Positions 9,414 through 17,893 of a stretch of DNA of 64,000 bases are shown piece after piece. Position numbers and translations under genes: made by a program. This DNA is from Bordetella genomosp. 5 (lineage in GTDB: Bacteria; Pseudomonadota; Gammaproteobacteria; Burkholderiales; Burkholderiaceae_B), in the NCBI RefSeq assembly GCF_002261475.1, contig NZ_NEVN01000013.1, positions 124,001 to 188,000 of the forward strand. Direction: 5' to 3'. The notes beneath the pieces are model-generated. The model was not told the DNA's origin, ran no database searches, and saw only the letters and a list, made by a program, of their open reading frames with translations. The number at the start of each line of letters is the position of its first letter. Positions within the stretch are counted from its first letter, which is position 1.

Positions 9414-9505
9414 GCCTCGCCGGCCGCGCCTCGCCGGCCGCACCTCGCCGGCCGCGCCTCGCCGGCCGCACCTCGCCGGCCGCACCTCGCCGGCGGCGCC
9501 TCGCC
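9414..9505. repeat. 14-bp tandem repeat, about 6.6 copies
   Basis: The unit GCCTCGCCGGCCGC starts at 9414 and recurs at 9428, 9442, 9456, 9470, 9484 and 9498 (the last partial). The copies differ mainly by G or A at the first base. It fills the divergent intergenic space between rsmB and the LysE gene. The reverse complement of the same unit occurs exactly at 62679-62692 inside a second array. No function is known; slippage during replication would explain the array. Confidence 0.9.
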
Positions 9506-9622
9506 CACTGCGCTACGTCACGATGGACGGCGGGGCCCGCGCCGCTCACACTGTGACCACGGGCGCGGGCCGAATGTCCCGCCGCGAACGCCCCCTCCCC
9601 GGGCCCTTTCTCTTCGACCCCT

Positions 9623-10252
9623 ATGACCGACGCCACGCTCATCCTGTTTGTCGCCACCAGCGGCGTCCTGATCGCCACCCCCGGCCCGACCGTGCTGCTG
9701 GCGCTGTCGAACGGCTCGCGCCACGGCGTGCGCGCCGCGGGTTGGGGCATGGCGGGCGCGCTGCTCGCCGACCTGCTGCTCATCACCATCGTGGCCTGCG
9801 GGCTGGGCGTGGTGCTGGCCGCCTCGGAGGTGGCCTTCCAGGCCCTGAAATGGGCCGGCACGCTGTATCTGGCCTATCTGGGCTGGCGCCTTCTGCGTGC
9901 CGACGCCGCACTGGTGGTGCCGGGCGCTGGCGCGGCCCAGCCCCTGGACCGCCGCGCGCTGTTTCTGCGCAGCTTTCTGGTGGCCCTCACCAATCCCAAG
10001 GCCCTGTTGTTCATGTCGGCGTTTCTGCCGCAATTCATCGACCCGCGCATGGCGCTGCTGCCGCAGTACGCCACGCTGGCCCTGATCCTGGCGGTGCTCA
10101 ACCTCGCCGCGATGCTGGCCTACGCCGTGCTCGGCGCCCGGTTGGTGCAGCTGTTCCGGGCGGGTGCTCTGCGCTGGCTCAATCGGGTCTGCGGCGGGCT
10201 TCTGATCGGGCTGGCGGCACTGCTGGCGCTGTATCGGCGGCAGGCGCCCTAG
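9623..10252 (+). CDS. LysE/RhtB-family amino acid exporter
   Basis: A 209-residue inner-membrane protein of the LysE/RhtB superfamily with about six hydrophobic segments. The family motif is at the N-terminus (ATPGPTVLLALSNGSRHGVR, residues about 18-37), and the central NPKALLFMSAFLPQFID (about 123) is also typical. Members export amino acids, homoserine lactones or related small molecules; the substrate here cannot be told from sequence. It is divergent from rsmB across the tandem-repeat region, and its stop is 12 bases from the convergent Bug-receptor stop. No regulator is adjacent. Confidence 0.88.
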   Translation: MTDATLILFVATSGVLIATPGPTVLLALSNGSRHGVRAAGWGMAGALLADLLLITIVACGLGVVLAASEVAFQALKWAGTLYLAYLGWRLLRADAALVVPGAGAAQPLDRRALFLRSFLVALTNPKALLFMSAFLPQFIDPRMALLPQYATLALILAVLNLAAMLAYAVLGARLVQLFRAGALRWLNRVCGGLLIGLAALLALYRRQAP

Positions 10253-10264
10253 CCCGCCGCCGGC

Positions 10265-11227
10265 TCAATCGAGCTGGATTCTGGCGTGCTCGATCACGTC
10301 AGCCCAGCGCCGGGTATCGGACTCGATCAGCGCCTTGAGTTCGGCGCTATCGCCGGGCAGCGGACGCGCGCCCTGCTCGGCCAGCAGATTTCCCATCGCC
10401 GGCTCGCGCGCAATGGCGAGCACCGTGTCCTGGAGCTTCTGCACCACGGCGGGTGGCGTGGCGGCGGGCGCCATCAGCGCCGACCACGACTCGGTCTCGG
10501 CGCCGCTCACCCCCGCCTGCGCGAAGGTGGGCACGTCCGGAATCGCCGGGCTGCGCTCGGCGCTGGCCACGCCCAGGATGCGGATCTTGCCGGACTTCAT
10601 ATACGCCTGCACGGTCGGCAGGTTCACGAACAGGACCTGGATCTGCCCCGAGAGCAGATCGGCCGCCGCGGGCCCCGCCCCCTTGTACGGCACATGGGCG
10701 AACTCGACGCCGGCGCGGTACATGAACAACTCGCCCAGCATGTGATTGACCGAGCCGATGCCGGCCGACCCCATGTTGAGCTTGCCCGGATTGGCGCGCG
10801 CGTAGGCCACCAGCTCCTCGATGCTGCCAGCGGGCGTATCGGCCGACACCGCCAGCACGTTGGGCACCGTGGCGAACAGCGCGATGGGCACGAAATCGCG
10901 GGAAGGTGAGTACGGCAGGTTCTTGCTCAGCAGCGGCTGGATGACCTGATTGCCCATGGTGGCATACAGCAGCGTATGGCCGTCGGGCGCCGCCTTGGCC
11001 GCATACGCCGCGCCGATGTTGCCGCCGGCGCCGGGCTTGTTGTCCACGATGACCGGTTGCCCCAACTTCTCGGCCATGCGCGTGGCGAACAGTCGCGCGG
11101 TCAGGTTGACCGTCCCGCCCGGCGCGAACGGCACCACCACGTCGATCGGCCGGGTCGGATAGGACTGGGCCTGGGCGGTGGCGGCGAGCGCGCCGCAAAA
11201 GGCCATGGCGACGATGACTTTCTTCAT
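10265..11227 (-). CDS. Tripartite tricarboxylate transporter (Bug-type) solute-binding protein
   Basis: A 320-residue periplasmic receptor. Start ATG 11227 gives MKKVIVAMAFCGALAATAQAQ, a standard signal peptide, after a GGGGAA ribosome site. Bug hallmarks follow: YPTRPIDVVVPFAPGG (about 22), GQPVIVDNKPGAGGNIGA (about 55), FAHVPYKGAGPAAADLLSGQ (about 171) and DVPTFAQAGV (about 233). These proteins bind carboxylates or amino-acid-like ligands for TctAB permeases, but no permease genes are here. It lies 70 bases downstream of the argininosuccinate-lyase-like gene on the same strand, so the ligand is probably that enzyme's substrate. Confidence 0.92.
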   Translation of the reverse strand: MKKVIVAMAFCGALAATAQAQSYPTRPIDVVVPFAPGGTVNLTARLFATRMAEKLGQPVIVDNKPGAGGNIGAAYAAKAAPDGHTLLYATMGNQVIQPLLSKNLPYSPSRDFVPIALFATVPNVLAVSADTPAGSIEELVAYARANPGKLNMGSAGIGSVNHMLGELFMYRAGVEFAHVPYKGAGPAAADLLSGQIQVLFVNLPTVQAYMKSGKIRILGVASAERSPAIPDVPTFAQAGVSGAETESWSALMAPAATPPAVVQKLQDTVLAIAREPAMGNLLAEQGARPLPGDSAELKALIESDTRRWADVIEHARIQLD

Positions 11228-11297
11228 GTTGATTTCCCCTTGTCTGCTGTTGTACCGGTTTTGGCGATGACCGCCCGCCGGCATGCGTCGTGCTCGC

Positions 11298-12821
11298 TCA
11301 ATGCGCCACGCCGGCCGGCATCGCGCTCAGCGCGCGCGCCCGTTCCTCGAGTGCCAGCGCGGCGGCATCGATCCGCTCCTGGATGGCCTCGAACTCGCGC
11401 TCGGCGCCGCGCACGGCCTCGCGCTGGGCCATCAGGCGGGCGCGCACGGCCTGCGGCGCCGGCCCGCCGGCGGATAACCGTCCGGCCACATTGCGCGCGG
11501 GGTCCAGACACGCGGCGACATCCGCCGCGGCCAGGCCCGCGTCGCGCCCGAGCTGCTCGCGGGTGGCGGCGTCGATCATGGCCACCGTGATGCCGCTGGC
11601 GCCCAGGCCGGCGTCGAGCGCCTGACGCACGACCGCGCCGATGATGTGATGCGCCTCGCGGAACGAAAGATCGGCCTGCCGCACCAGCAGGTCGGCCAGA
11701 TCGGTGACGGTGGAGAAGTCCTGCGCCGCGCGCGCCGCCATGCGCGCGCCATCCGGCTCCACCTGTTCCACCAGCAGGCGCACCAGGGCCAGGCATTTGA
11801 GGGCCTCGTCGGCGCTCTCCCAGCAACTGCGCGTGCTCTCGCGCGAGCTGTCGCCCGAATGCGTGAAATGGGTGGACTTCACGACGGTGAACGCGCCCGA
11901 GGTCAGTCCGATCAGGTGCGCCGTCTTGCCCCGCAGATACTCCAGCACGGCGGGGTTTTTCTTCTGCGGCATGATGCTGGAGGTGCTCGCGATGCTGTCC
12001 GGGAACGTGAGATAGCCGAATTCCGGGGTGGACCAGATATAGAAGTCCTGCACCATGCGGCTGCAGGTAATCATCATGATCGAGAGCGATGCGCTGAGCT
12101 CGAGCGCGAAGTCGCGCGACGCCACGCCATCTAGCGCATTGGCCAGCGGCCGCGAGAAGCCCAGCAGGGCACTCGTGTCGGCCCGATCGATCGCGAACGA
12201 GGTCCCGGCCAGCGCGCAAGCGCCGAGCGGGCAGCCATCGAGTGTCACCAGACCATGCAGGATGCGGTCGAGGTCGCGCAGCCAGGCATCGGCCAGCGCC
12301 GCGAGGTAATAGCCGTAGGTGATCGGCTGCGCGGCCTGCATATGCGTGTAGCCCGGCATCACATGCTCGGCATAGCGCTCGGCCTGATCCAGCGCGGTGC
12401 GCGTGAGCGCCAGCAGCGCCTGCCCCACGCTCAGCGCGTAGTCACGGGCACGGATGCGGTCGTTGGTGGCGCCGATGTCGTTGCGGCTGCGCGCCGTGTG
12501 CAGACGCCCTCCCGCGTCGGCCCCGACCAGCTTGATCAGGTGAGCCTCGTAGTTGAAGTAGGCTTCCTCGCGCGCCGGGTCGAGCTCGACGACGTCCGGC
12601 CCGTCTTCGCGCATGCGCAGCAGTGCGCCGGCCAAGGTGCGAGCGATGGACTTCTCGAGCAGACCCTGGCGGTCGAGCATGAGCAGATGCGCCAGGTTGA
12701 TCTGCGTGAGCACCTCGAAATTGTTGGCGAAAAACGCACGCGTGGTGCGCGGCTGGAACAGGTACTGAATGACTTCGGGCGCGGGGGCTTGCCGCAAGCG
12801 TCGGCTGACTTTCGATTCCAT
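11298..12821 (-). CDS. Argininosuccinate lyase-like enzyme of the fumarase/aspartase superfamily
   Basis: A 507-residue protein with three superfamily blocks: HTARSRNDIGATNDR (about 108), PGYTHMQAAQP (156-166, catalytic histidine H160) and the signature SSIMPQKKNP (281-290, catalytic serine loop). Such enzymes cleave or form a C-N bond with release of fumarate. It is longer than a biosynthetic ArgH (about 460 aa) and has ARSRND in place of the usual GRSRND. It sits with a Bug receptor and a divergent LysR, not with arg genes. A catabolic role on an N-succinyl or aminopolycarboxylate compound (as for EDDS lyase) fits better than arginine synthesis, but this is inference. Confidence 0.85.
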   Translation of the reverse strand: MESKVSRRLRQAPAPEVIQYLFQPRTTRAFFANNFEVLTQINLAHLLMLDRQGLLEKSIARTLAGALLRMREDGPDVVELDPAREEAYFNYEAHLIKLVGADAGGRLHTARSRNDIGATNDRIRARDYALSVGQALLALTRTALDQAERYAEHVMPGYTHMQAAQPITYGYYLAALADAWLRDLDRILHGLVTLDGCPLGACALAGTSFAIDRADTSALLGFSRPLANALDGVASRDFALELSASLSIMMITCSRMVQDFYIWSTPEFGYLTFPDSIASTSSIMPQKKNPAVLEYLRGKTAHLIGLTSGAFTVVKSTHFTHSGDSSRESTRSCWESADEALKCLALVRLLVEQVEPDGARMAARAAQDFSTVTDLADLLVRQADLSFREAHHIIGAVVRQALDAGLGASGITVAMIDAATREQLGRDAGLAAADVAACLDPARNVAGRLSAGGPAPQAVRARLMAQREAVRGAEREFEAIQERIDAAALALEERARALSAMPAGVAH

Positions 12822-12900
12822 GATTCGTCGCGGTGAGTGATCGTGAAGTCAGTGTGCGGCGCGCGCAATATATGCGTCAAATCAGGCGTTTACAGCTATC

Positions 12901-12917
12901 CATACAATTTTGATATG
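12901..12917. promoter_or_regulatory. Candidate LysR operator in the divergent lyase/LysR promoter
   Basis: The 17-base element CATACAATTTTGATATG has CATA/TATG ends as an inverted repeat with a 9-base spacer, fitting the T-N11-A shape of LysR sites. It lies 35 bases upstream of the LysR GTG start in the only A/T-rich stretch between the divergent genes. Confidence 0.45.
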
Positions 12918-12951
12918 ATCTGAACACCTCATTCCCGCAACGAGCCGCGCC

Positions 12952-13887
12952 GTGAATTTCAAGCAGATGGAGGCCTTCCGGGCCGTCATGAAAACCCGTT
13001 CCATGACGGCGGCGGCGGGCCTGTTGCATACCTCGCAGCCCAACATCAGCCGCTGGATCGCGCTGCTCGAAGCCGCGGTCGGCTTCACGCTGTTTCAGCG
13101 CAGCGGCACGAAACTCATCCCCACGCCCGAGGCCGAAGCCTTTCACGAGGACGTGGAACGCGCCTTCATCGGCCTCGAATCCCTGGGCGAGAGCGCCAGC
13201 TCGATCCGCCGCCGCGGCACCGGCACGCTGCGCGTCGGCGCCGTGGGATCGATGACGCAATGCGTGATTCCCGAAGCCCTGCTGCGATTTCGCGAGGCCC
13301 ATCCCGATATCCCGGTGCAGATCCAGATGGGCCGCTCCGACGTGGTGGCCAAGTGGACCGCCACGGGCTACTGCGACATCGGCTACGCCTCGCTGCGCAC
13401 CGAGTCTCCCGGTCTGCGATTCGAATCGATCAACGTGGCGCAAGGCGTGGCGATCGTCGGGCGCCAGCACCGGCTGGCCGGACGCGCCGTCCTGCATCCC
13501 GCCGACTTCGCGGGCGAGCCCTTTATCTCGCTGCCGGGCGGCAGCATCAACCGGCTGGAGATCGACCGGCATTTTTCCGACGACGCCCGCATCCCCGCCA
13601 TCGAAACCCCCTACGCGCCCACGATCTGCACCATGGTGGCCAAGGGTCTGGGCGTCTCGATCGTGAGTCCGGTGGTGTCGCGCATTCTGGCGCTGCCCGA
13701 CCTCTGCGAAATCCCCTTCTCGGGGGAGGTGCCCTTTCACACCTATGCGGTCACGTCCGAACACTTTCCGATGAGCCACCTGGCCAAACAGTTCGCGCTC
13801 TGCGTGCGGCAGGTGTTCGAGAGTCTGGCCCCGCCCGCCGCGCCGCGCACCCGCCGTGGCGGCGCCGGCCGGGCACGCCGCGCCTGA
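12952..13887 (+). CDS. LysR-family transcriptional regulator
   Basis: A 311-residue regulator beginning at GTG 12952 (MNFKQMEAFRAVMKTRSMT). The N-terminal winged helix-turn-helix (about 1-60) contains TAAAGLLHTSQPNISRWIALLE; the effector domain spans about 90-295. The divergent layout against the lyase and Bug genes is the usual arrangement for a LysR controlling the opposite operon, with an inverted-repeat site between them. The last 20 residues are Arg/Ala-rich and not typical of the family, perhaps only a relaxed C-terminus. The effector is unknown; it may be the lyase substrate. Confidence 0.9.
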   Translation: MNFKQMEAFRAVMKTRSMTAAAGLLHTSQPNISRWIALLEAAVGFTLFQRSGTKLIPTPEAEAFHEDVERAFIGLESLGESASSIRRRGTGTLRVGAVGSMTQCVIPEALLRFREAHPDIPVQIQMGRSDVVAKWTATGYCDIGYASLRTESPGLRFESINVAQGVAIVGRQHRLAGRAVLHPADFAGEPFISLPGGSINRLEIDRHFSDDARIPAIETPYAPTICTMVAKGLGVSIVSPVVSRILALPDLCEIPFSGEVPFHTYAVTSEHFPMSHLAKQFALCVRQVFESLAPPAAPRTRRGGAGRARRA

Positions 13888-13919
13888 GCCCGGCCGGCCC
13901 GACGACAGGCTCGCGTTCC

Positions 13920-13938
13920 TACGGCAATGCCGTATAAT
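13920..13938 (+). promoter_or_regulatory. Palindrome overlapping a perfect -10 box upstream of the XRE gene
   Basis: TACGGCA-A-TGCCGTA (13920-13934) is a perfect inverted repeat. Its right end overlaps TATAAT at 13933-13938. No good -35 hexamer is present at 17 bases. The arrangement is typical of a self-repressing HTH regulator, whose gene starts about 75 bases downstream. Confidence 0.5.
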
Positions 13939-14013
13939 GGCGCCCCATCCCCTGCCGCCATGCACGCCATGGCGGCGTGAATCCGGAACGGGAGCCGGCC
14001 TCGGGGCCTCGGC

Positions 14014-14310
14014 ATGGACACACGCCAGCCCGACGCTCTCCCGCACAACGACCCACCCATGAACAAGTCCCCCCCGCCGGTGCATGCCGCCCGGTGGCAG
14101 GCGGCGCATATCAGCGAAGCGCGTAGCCGCGTCGGCCTGCCTCAGGCCGACTTCGCGGCACTGCTGGGCGTGAGCGTGCGCACCCTGCAAGACTGGGAGC
14201 AAGGCCGGCGCAATCCGTCGGGCGCGGCCAAGACCCTGTTGCAGGTCGCCATGCTGCACCCCGAAACGCTGCGCGGTCTGCCTCCCTGGCATGCCAACGA
14301 ACCGGCCTGA
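14014..14310 (+). CDS. XRE-family helix-turn-helix regulator (HigA/NadS-like), no adjacent toxin
   Basis: Up to 98 residues from ATG 14014; a second ATG at 14059 (MNKSPPPVHAARW) would give 83 residues, and neither start has a strong ribosome site. The core ISEARSRVGLPQADFAALLG followed by VSVRTLQDWEQGRRNPSGAAK is a clear Cro/C1-type helix-turn-helix of the kind found in HigA2/NadS antitoxins, where the toxin gene is normally just upstream. Here only about 125 bases separate it from the LysR gene, too little for a toxin, so it is an orphan regulator. A palindrome over the -10 region suggests autoregulation. Confidence 0.75.
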   Translation: MDTRQPDALPHNDPPMNKSPPPVHAARWQAAHISEARSRVGLPQADFAALLGVSVRTLQDWEQGRRNPSGAAKTLLQVAMLHPETLRGLPPWHANEPA

Positions 14311-14399
14311 ATCCCGAATTCGCCGCGGCCCCGCCGGCCCGGCCCCACGAAATTCCGCCGCACGACCTCGATCGGTGCGCGAACCTACGGTGAACTAGA

Positions 14400-15827
14400 A
14401 TGGAAATTCTCGAAACGTCCCGGCCCGGCAAGGGCCCCGGCAAGCCCGCCAATGCAGACGCGTCCGCCGCCTCGACGCTGGCCGACACCATCGCCGCCGC
14501 CAACGCGGACGGCCGCATCCCGCGCGTGGGCTTCGTCTCGCTGGGCTGTCCGAAGGCGCTCGTCGATTCCGAGCGCATCCTTACCCAGCTGCGCACCGAG
14601 GGCTATCAGGTCACGGCCGAGTACGCCGACGCCGACGTGGTCGTGGTCAATACCTGTGGCTTCATCGACAGCGCCAAGGCCGAGTCGCTCGAAGTGATCG
14701 GCGAAGCGCTGGCCGAGAACGGCAAGGTCATCGTGACCGGCTGTATGGGCGTGGAAGAATCCGCGATCCGCAAGGTGCACCCGAGCGTGCTGTCGGTGAC
14801 CGGTCCGCAGCAATACGAAGAAGTGGTGCGCGCCGTGCATAGCGCCGCCCCGCCCCGAGCCGACCACAACCCCTATCTCGACCTGGTGCCGCCGCAAGGC
14901 GTGAAGCTCACGCCGCGCCACTATGCGTACCTGAAGATCTCCGAAGGCTGCAACCATCGCTGCAGCTTCTGCATCATCCCGTCGATGCGCGGCGATCTGG
15001 TGAGCCGCCCGGTGGGCGACGTGCTGAGCGAGGCCGAGCGCCTGGTGAAGGCCGGCGTCAAGGAGCTGCTGGTGATCTCGCAGGACACCAGCGCCTACGG
15101 TGTCGACGTGAAATTCCGCAGCGGCTTCTGGAACGGCCGCCCCGTCAGGACGCGCATGACCGAGCTCTGTGAGGCCCTGTCGGAGCTGGGCGTCTGGACG
15201 CGCCTGCACTACGTCTACCCGTATCCCCACGTCGACGAGATCATCGGCCTGATGGCCAACAACAAGGTGCTGCCGTATCTGGACATCCCGTTCCAGCATG
15301 CCAGCCCGCGCGTGCTCAAGCTGATGAAGCGCCCCGCGTTCGAGGACAAGACGCTCGCCCGCATCAAGAAGTGGCGCGAACAATGCCCCGACCTGACGCT
15401 GCGTTCGACGTTCATCGTGGGCTTCCCCGGCGAAACCGAAGACGACTTCAAGTATCTGCTGGACTGGATGAGCGAGGCTCAGCTGGATCGCGTGGGCTGT
15501 TTCCAGTACTCGCCGGTCGAGGGCGCGCCCGCCAACCTGCTGGCCGACCAGGTGCCCGACGAGGTCAAGCAGGACCGCTGGGAGCGCTTCATGGAGCACC
15601 AGCAGGCGATCTCGACCGCGCGGCTGGCCAAGCGCGTGGGCCGCGAAATCGATGTGCTCATCGATGAGGTCGAAGAGGAAGGCGCGATCGGCCGCTCGAG
15701 CGCGGACGCACCCGAGATCGACGGCTGCGTGTACGTCACCACCGATCAGGCCGTGAAGCCGGGCGATATCGTGCGCGTGCGCGTGACCGACTCCGACGAA
15801 TACGACCTGTACGCGGAACAGATCTGA
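14400..15827 (+). CDS. rimO: Ribosomal protein S12 methylthiotransferase RimO
   Basis: A 475-residue radical-SAM enzyme that adds a methylthio group to an aspartate of ribosomal protein S12. The UPF0004 domain carries three cluster cysteines ([12 protein letters not shown] at about 44, [11 protein letters not shown] at about 83, TGCMGVEES at about 117). The radical-SAM motif [15 protein letters not shown] follows at about 184-198, and a C-terminal TRAM domain ends YDLYAEQI. The N-terminal 35 residues are a low-complexity extension compared with the E. coli protein (441 aa), so a later start is possible, but no better ATG is seen before [12 protein letters not shown] strong terminator follows. 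Confidence 0.96.
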   Translation: MEILETSRPGKGPGKPANADASAASTLADTIAAANADGRIPRVGFVSLGCPKALVDSERILTQLRTEGYQVTAEYADADVVVVNTCGFIDSAKAESLEVIGEALAENGKVIVTGCMGVEESAIRKVHPSVLSVTGPQQYEEVVRAVHSAAPPRADHNPYLDLVPPQGVKLTPRHYAYLKISEGCNHRCSFCIIPSMRGDLVSRPVGDVLSEAERLVKAGVKELLVISQDTSAYGVDVKFRSGFWNGRPVRTRMTELCEALSELGVWTRLHYVYPYPHVDEIIGLMANNKVLPYLDIPFQHASPRVLKLMKRPAFEDKTLARIKKWREQCPDLTLRSTFIVGFPGETEDDFKYLLDWMSEAQLDRVGCFQYSPVEGAPANLLADQVPDEVKQDRWERFMEHQQAISTARLAKRVGREIDVLIDEVEEEGAIGRSSADAPEIDGCVYVTTDQAVKPGDIVRVRVTDSDEYDLYAEQI

Positions 15828-15850
15828 GCGATCGCTCCGCGCGTGACCGC

Positions 15851-15885
15851 AAAAAAACCGCGAGGCGTGCCTCGCGGTTTTTTTT
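15851..15885. terminator. Bidirectional intrinsic terminator between rimO and the ferritin gene
   Basis: CCGCGAGGC (15858-15866) and GCCTCGCGG (15869-15877) form a 9-bp stem with a 2-base loop. It is flanked by seven A on the left and eight T on the right, so it can end transcription from both convergent genes. Confidence 0.93.
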
Positions 15886-15887
15886 CG

Positions 15888-16460
15888 TCAGTTCTTGGCC
15901 AGGAAGTCCGACAGATCGTCGGCGTGCTCTTCTTCGGCGGCCAGGATTTCTTCGAGCAGACGGCGCGTGGTGGGATCCTGATCGCCGACGTACTCGACCA
16001 TCTGGCGATAGCTGTCGATGGCGATGCGTTCGGCGATGAGGTTCTCGCGGATCATGTCCTGCAGCGTGTCGCCTTCGACGTACTCGGCGTGGCTGCGCTT
16101 TTGCAGGCCGTCCGGCGAGAAATCGGGCTCACCGCCCAGTTGCACGATACGCTCGGCCAATCGGTCGGCGTGCGCCTGCTCTTCCGCGGCGTGCTCGGCG
16201 AATTCGGCGGCCACGGGCTCCGCGTTCAGGCCGCGGGCCATGAAGAAATGGCGCTTGTAGCGCAGCGTACAGACCAGTTCGGTGGCCAGCGCTTCGTTCA
16301 GCAGACGCAGCACGGTCTCGCGATCGGCGCGATAGGTGTCGGTGACGGCGCCGGACTCGATGTCGCGGCGGGCGCGGGCACGAATGGCCTCGATGTCCAG
16401 GTCAAACTTCGCGTGACCGTTGGCGCCCTGCGCGGACGACTTCACATTGGACTGTTCCAT
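15888..16460 (-). CDS. Bacterioferritin-like diiron protein (ferritin-like domain)
   Basis: A 190-residue four-helix ferritin-like protein with a good ribosome site (AAGGAG) before ATG 16460. Likely metal ligands are E61 (ALATEL), E94 and H97 (AAEEQAHADRLAERI), E144 (LIAERIAID), and E176 and H179 (AAEEEHADDL), the order seen in bacterioferritins. The residue aligning with the haem-binding methionine of Bfr (one after E94) is glutamine, so haem binding is not expected. An N-terminal tail of about 40 residues precedes the helix bundle. Probable role is iron storage or detoxification, or DNA protection as in Dps-like relatives. It is monocistronic between a terminator and a divergent gene. Confidence 0.85.
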   Translation of the reverse strand: MEQSNVKSSAQGANGHAKFDLDIEAIRARARRDIESGAVTDTYRADRETVLRLLNEALATELVCTLRYKRHFFMARGLNAEPVAAEFAEHAAEEQAHADRLAERIVQLGGEPDFSPDGLQKRSHAEYVEGDTLQDMIRENLIAERIAIDSYRQMVEYVGDQDPTTRRLLEEILAAEEEHADDLSDFLAKN

Positions 16461-16704
16461 TTCGTTTGCTCCTTCTCGTTGAGTTCGGCACGGCGTCCTG
16501 TGACCCTGGGCGCGCAGGGACCTCGAGAATCGACCTGCCTGCGCCGCGCGCCGTGCCCGACCCTTTCAGCAAGCGCCGTGCCCGGGGCGCGGCGACGCCC
16601 CCGGGGACTTTGCGTACACTAGCTACCAAGACCAAAAGTAACCACGCCCGAGGGGCGGCGCGCCTCCCGGGGCACGCGTCCCGTGCGGGGCGCCTGAAGC
16701 ATCC

Positions 16705-17292
16705 ATGACACTGAAGACTCTTTGCGTGTATTGCGGCTCCAATAGCGGCCGCCAGACAGACTACGAAGCCCAGGCCCGGGCGCTCGCCCAGGAGATGGTC
16801 CGCCGCGACATCGCGCTGGTCTATGGCGGCGCCGCCGTGGGCATCATGGGCGCGGTGGCCGACGCCGTGCTCGAGGCCGGCGGCCGCGCCATCGGCGTGA
16901 TTCCCGAGAGCCTCATGCAGAAAGAGCTCGCGCACCGCGGCCTGACCGAGCTGCACGTGGTGCAGTCGATGCACGAGCGCAAGACCATGATGGCCGAGCG
17001 CGCCGACGCCTTCGTCGCGCTGCCCGGCGGCGCCGGCACCCTCGAAGAAATCTTCGAGACCTGGACCTGGGCCCAGCTCGGCATGCACAAGAAACCCTGC
17101 GGCCTGCTCAACATTGCCGGCTACTACGACGCGCTCGCCACCTTCCTCGACCATACCGTCGACGAACGCTTCATGCGGCCCGAGCACCGCGCCATGCTGG
17201 CGATCGACAGCGATCCCGCCGTGCTGCTCGACCATTTCTCGGCCTATGTCCCTCCCACCGTCTCCAAGTGGATCGACAAAGGCGAACACTGA
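16705..17292 (+). CDS. LOG-family protein (TIGR00730; cytokinin riboside 5'-monophosphate phosphoribohydrolase-like)
   Basis: A 195-residue Rossmann-like protein with the family motif LPGGAGTLEEIFETWTW (about 109-125) and the N-terminal CVYCGSNSG. LOG proteins hydrolyse nucleoside 5'-monophosphates to base and ribose 5-phosphate; many bacterial members were once called lysine decarboxylases in error. It starts a rightward run in which the next three genes are separated by 16 bases, a 4-base overlap and 13 bases. The shared pathway of this run is not obvious, though base and phosphate metabolism would fit. The 244 bases upstream form a divergent promoter region with the ferritin gene. Confidence 0.9.
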   Translation: MTLKTLCVYCGSNSGRQTDYEAQARALAQEMVRRDIALVYGGAAVGIMGAVADAVLEAGGRAIGVIPESLMQKELAHRGLTELHVVQSMHERKTMMAERADAFVALPGGAGTLEEIFETWTWAQLGMHKKPCGLLNIAGYYDALATFLDHTVDERFMRPEHRAMLAIDSDPAVLLDHFSAYVPPTVSKWIDKGEH

Positions 17293-17308
17293 CCTACACT
17301 GCGCCCCC

Positions 17309-17893
17309 ATGACCTCCGCCAGCCCTGCCACCACGCTTGCGCGCCTGCGCGATTACTTCCACGCCAAGGACGAAAACCGGCCGCATTACATGGCCCGGAC
17401 CTTCGCGCCGAACGCGCAGCTCGACATGCGTCTGAATACGCAGGCGATCGCTTTCCCGCCGCAGGCACGCGGCCTGGAAGCCATCACCGACACCCTGGTG
17501 CGCAAATTCGGCCAGACCTACGACAACGTCTACACCTTCTATCTCGACCGCCCCGCCGACGACGCGCGGCTGGAGCGCTATAGCTGCGACTGGTTCGTCG
17601 GCATGACCGAGAAGGCGACCGGCCTCGTGCGGGTGGGCGCGGGCCGCTACGACTGGGAGTTCCAGGCAGAACCCTACCTGGCGCGCCGCCTGACGATTTC
17701 GATCGACACGATGGAAGTGCTGCCCATCGAGCACACCGAAGCGGTGCTGAGCTGGCTGACCACGCTGCCGTATCCCTGGACCGACGCGGCGCGCGTGGTC
17801 TCGGGCGCCCCGCCGGTGGAGGCGCTGGCGCCGGTGATGCACTGGCTGCGCCGCGGCGAACGCGACCGGCATCCCGACGGTGGCACGGCATGA
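17309..17893 (+). CDS. NTF2/SnoaL-like domain protein
   Basis: A 194-residue protein from ATG 17309 (MTSASPATTLARLRDYFHAK). The pattern of an N-terminal helix (LRDYFHAKDENRPHYM), a segment TFAPNAQLDMRL and later strands (YDNVYTFYLDRP, CDWFVGMTEK, VGAGRYDWEF) fits the NTF2-like/SnoaL cone fold. No catalytic signature is clear, so the product is named by fold only. It overlaps the next gene by four bases (ATGA) and follows the LOG gene by 16 bases, so the three are probably cotranscribed. Confidence 0.65.
   Translation: MTSASPATTLARLRDYFHAKDENRPHYMARTFAPNAQLDMRLNTQAIAFPPQARGLEAITDTLVRKFGQTYDNVYTFYLDRPADDARLERYSCDWFVGMTEKATGLVRVGAGRYDWEFQAEPYLARRLTISIDTMEVLPIEHTEAVLSWLTTLPYPWTDAARVVSGAPPVEALAPVMHWLRRGERDRHPDGGTA

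Noticed and set aside
9414-9505. Considered as a CRISPR array.
   Set aside because: Units are 14 bases and directly adjacent with no unique spacers, and no cas genes are present.
11298-12821. Considered naming the lyase argH.
   Set aside because: Length, altered first motif and the Bug/LysR context argue against the biosynthetic enzyme, so no symbol was given.
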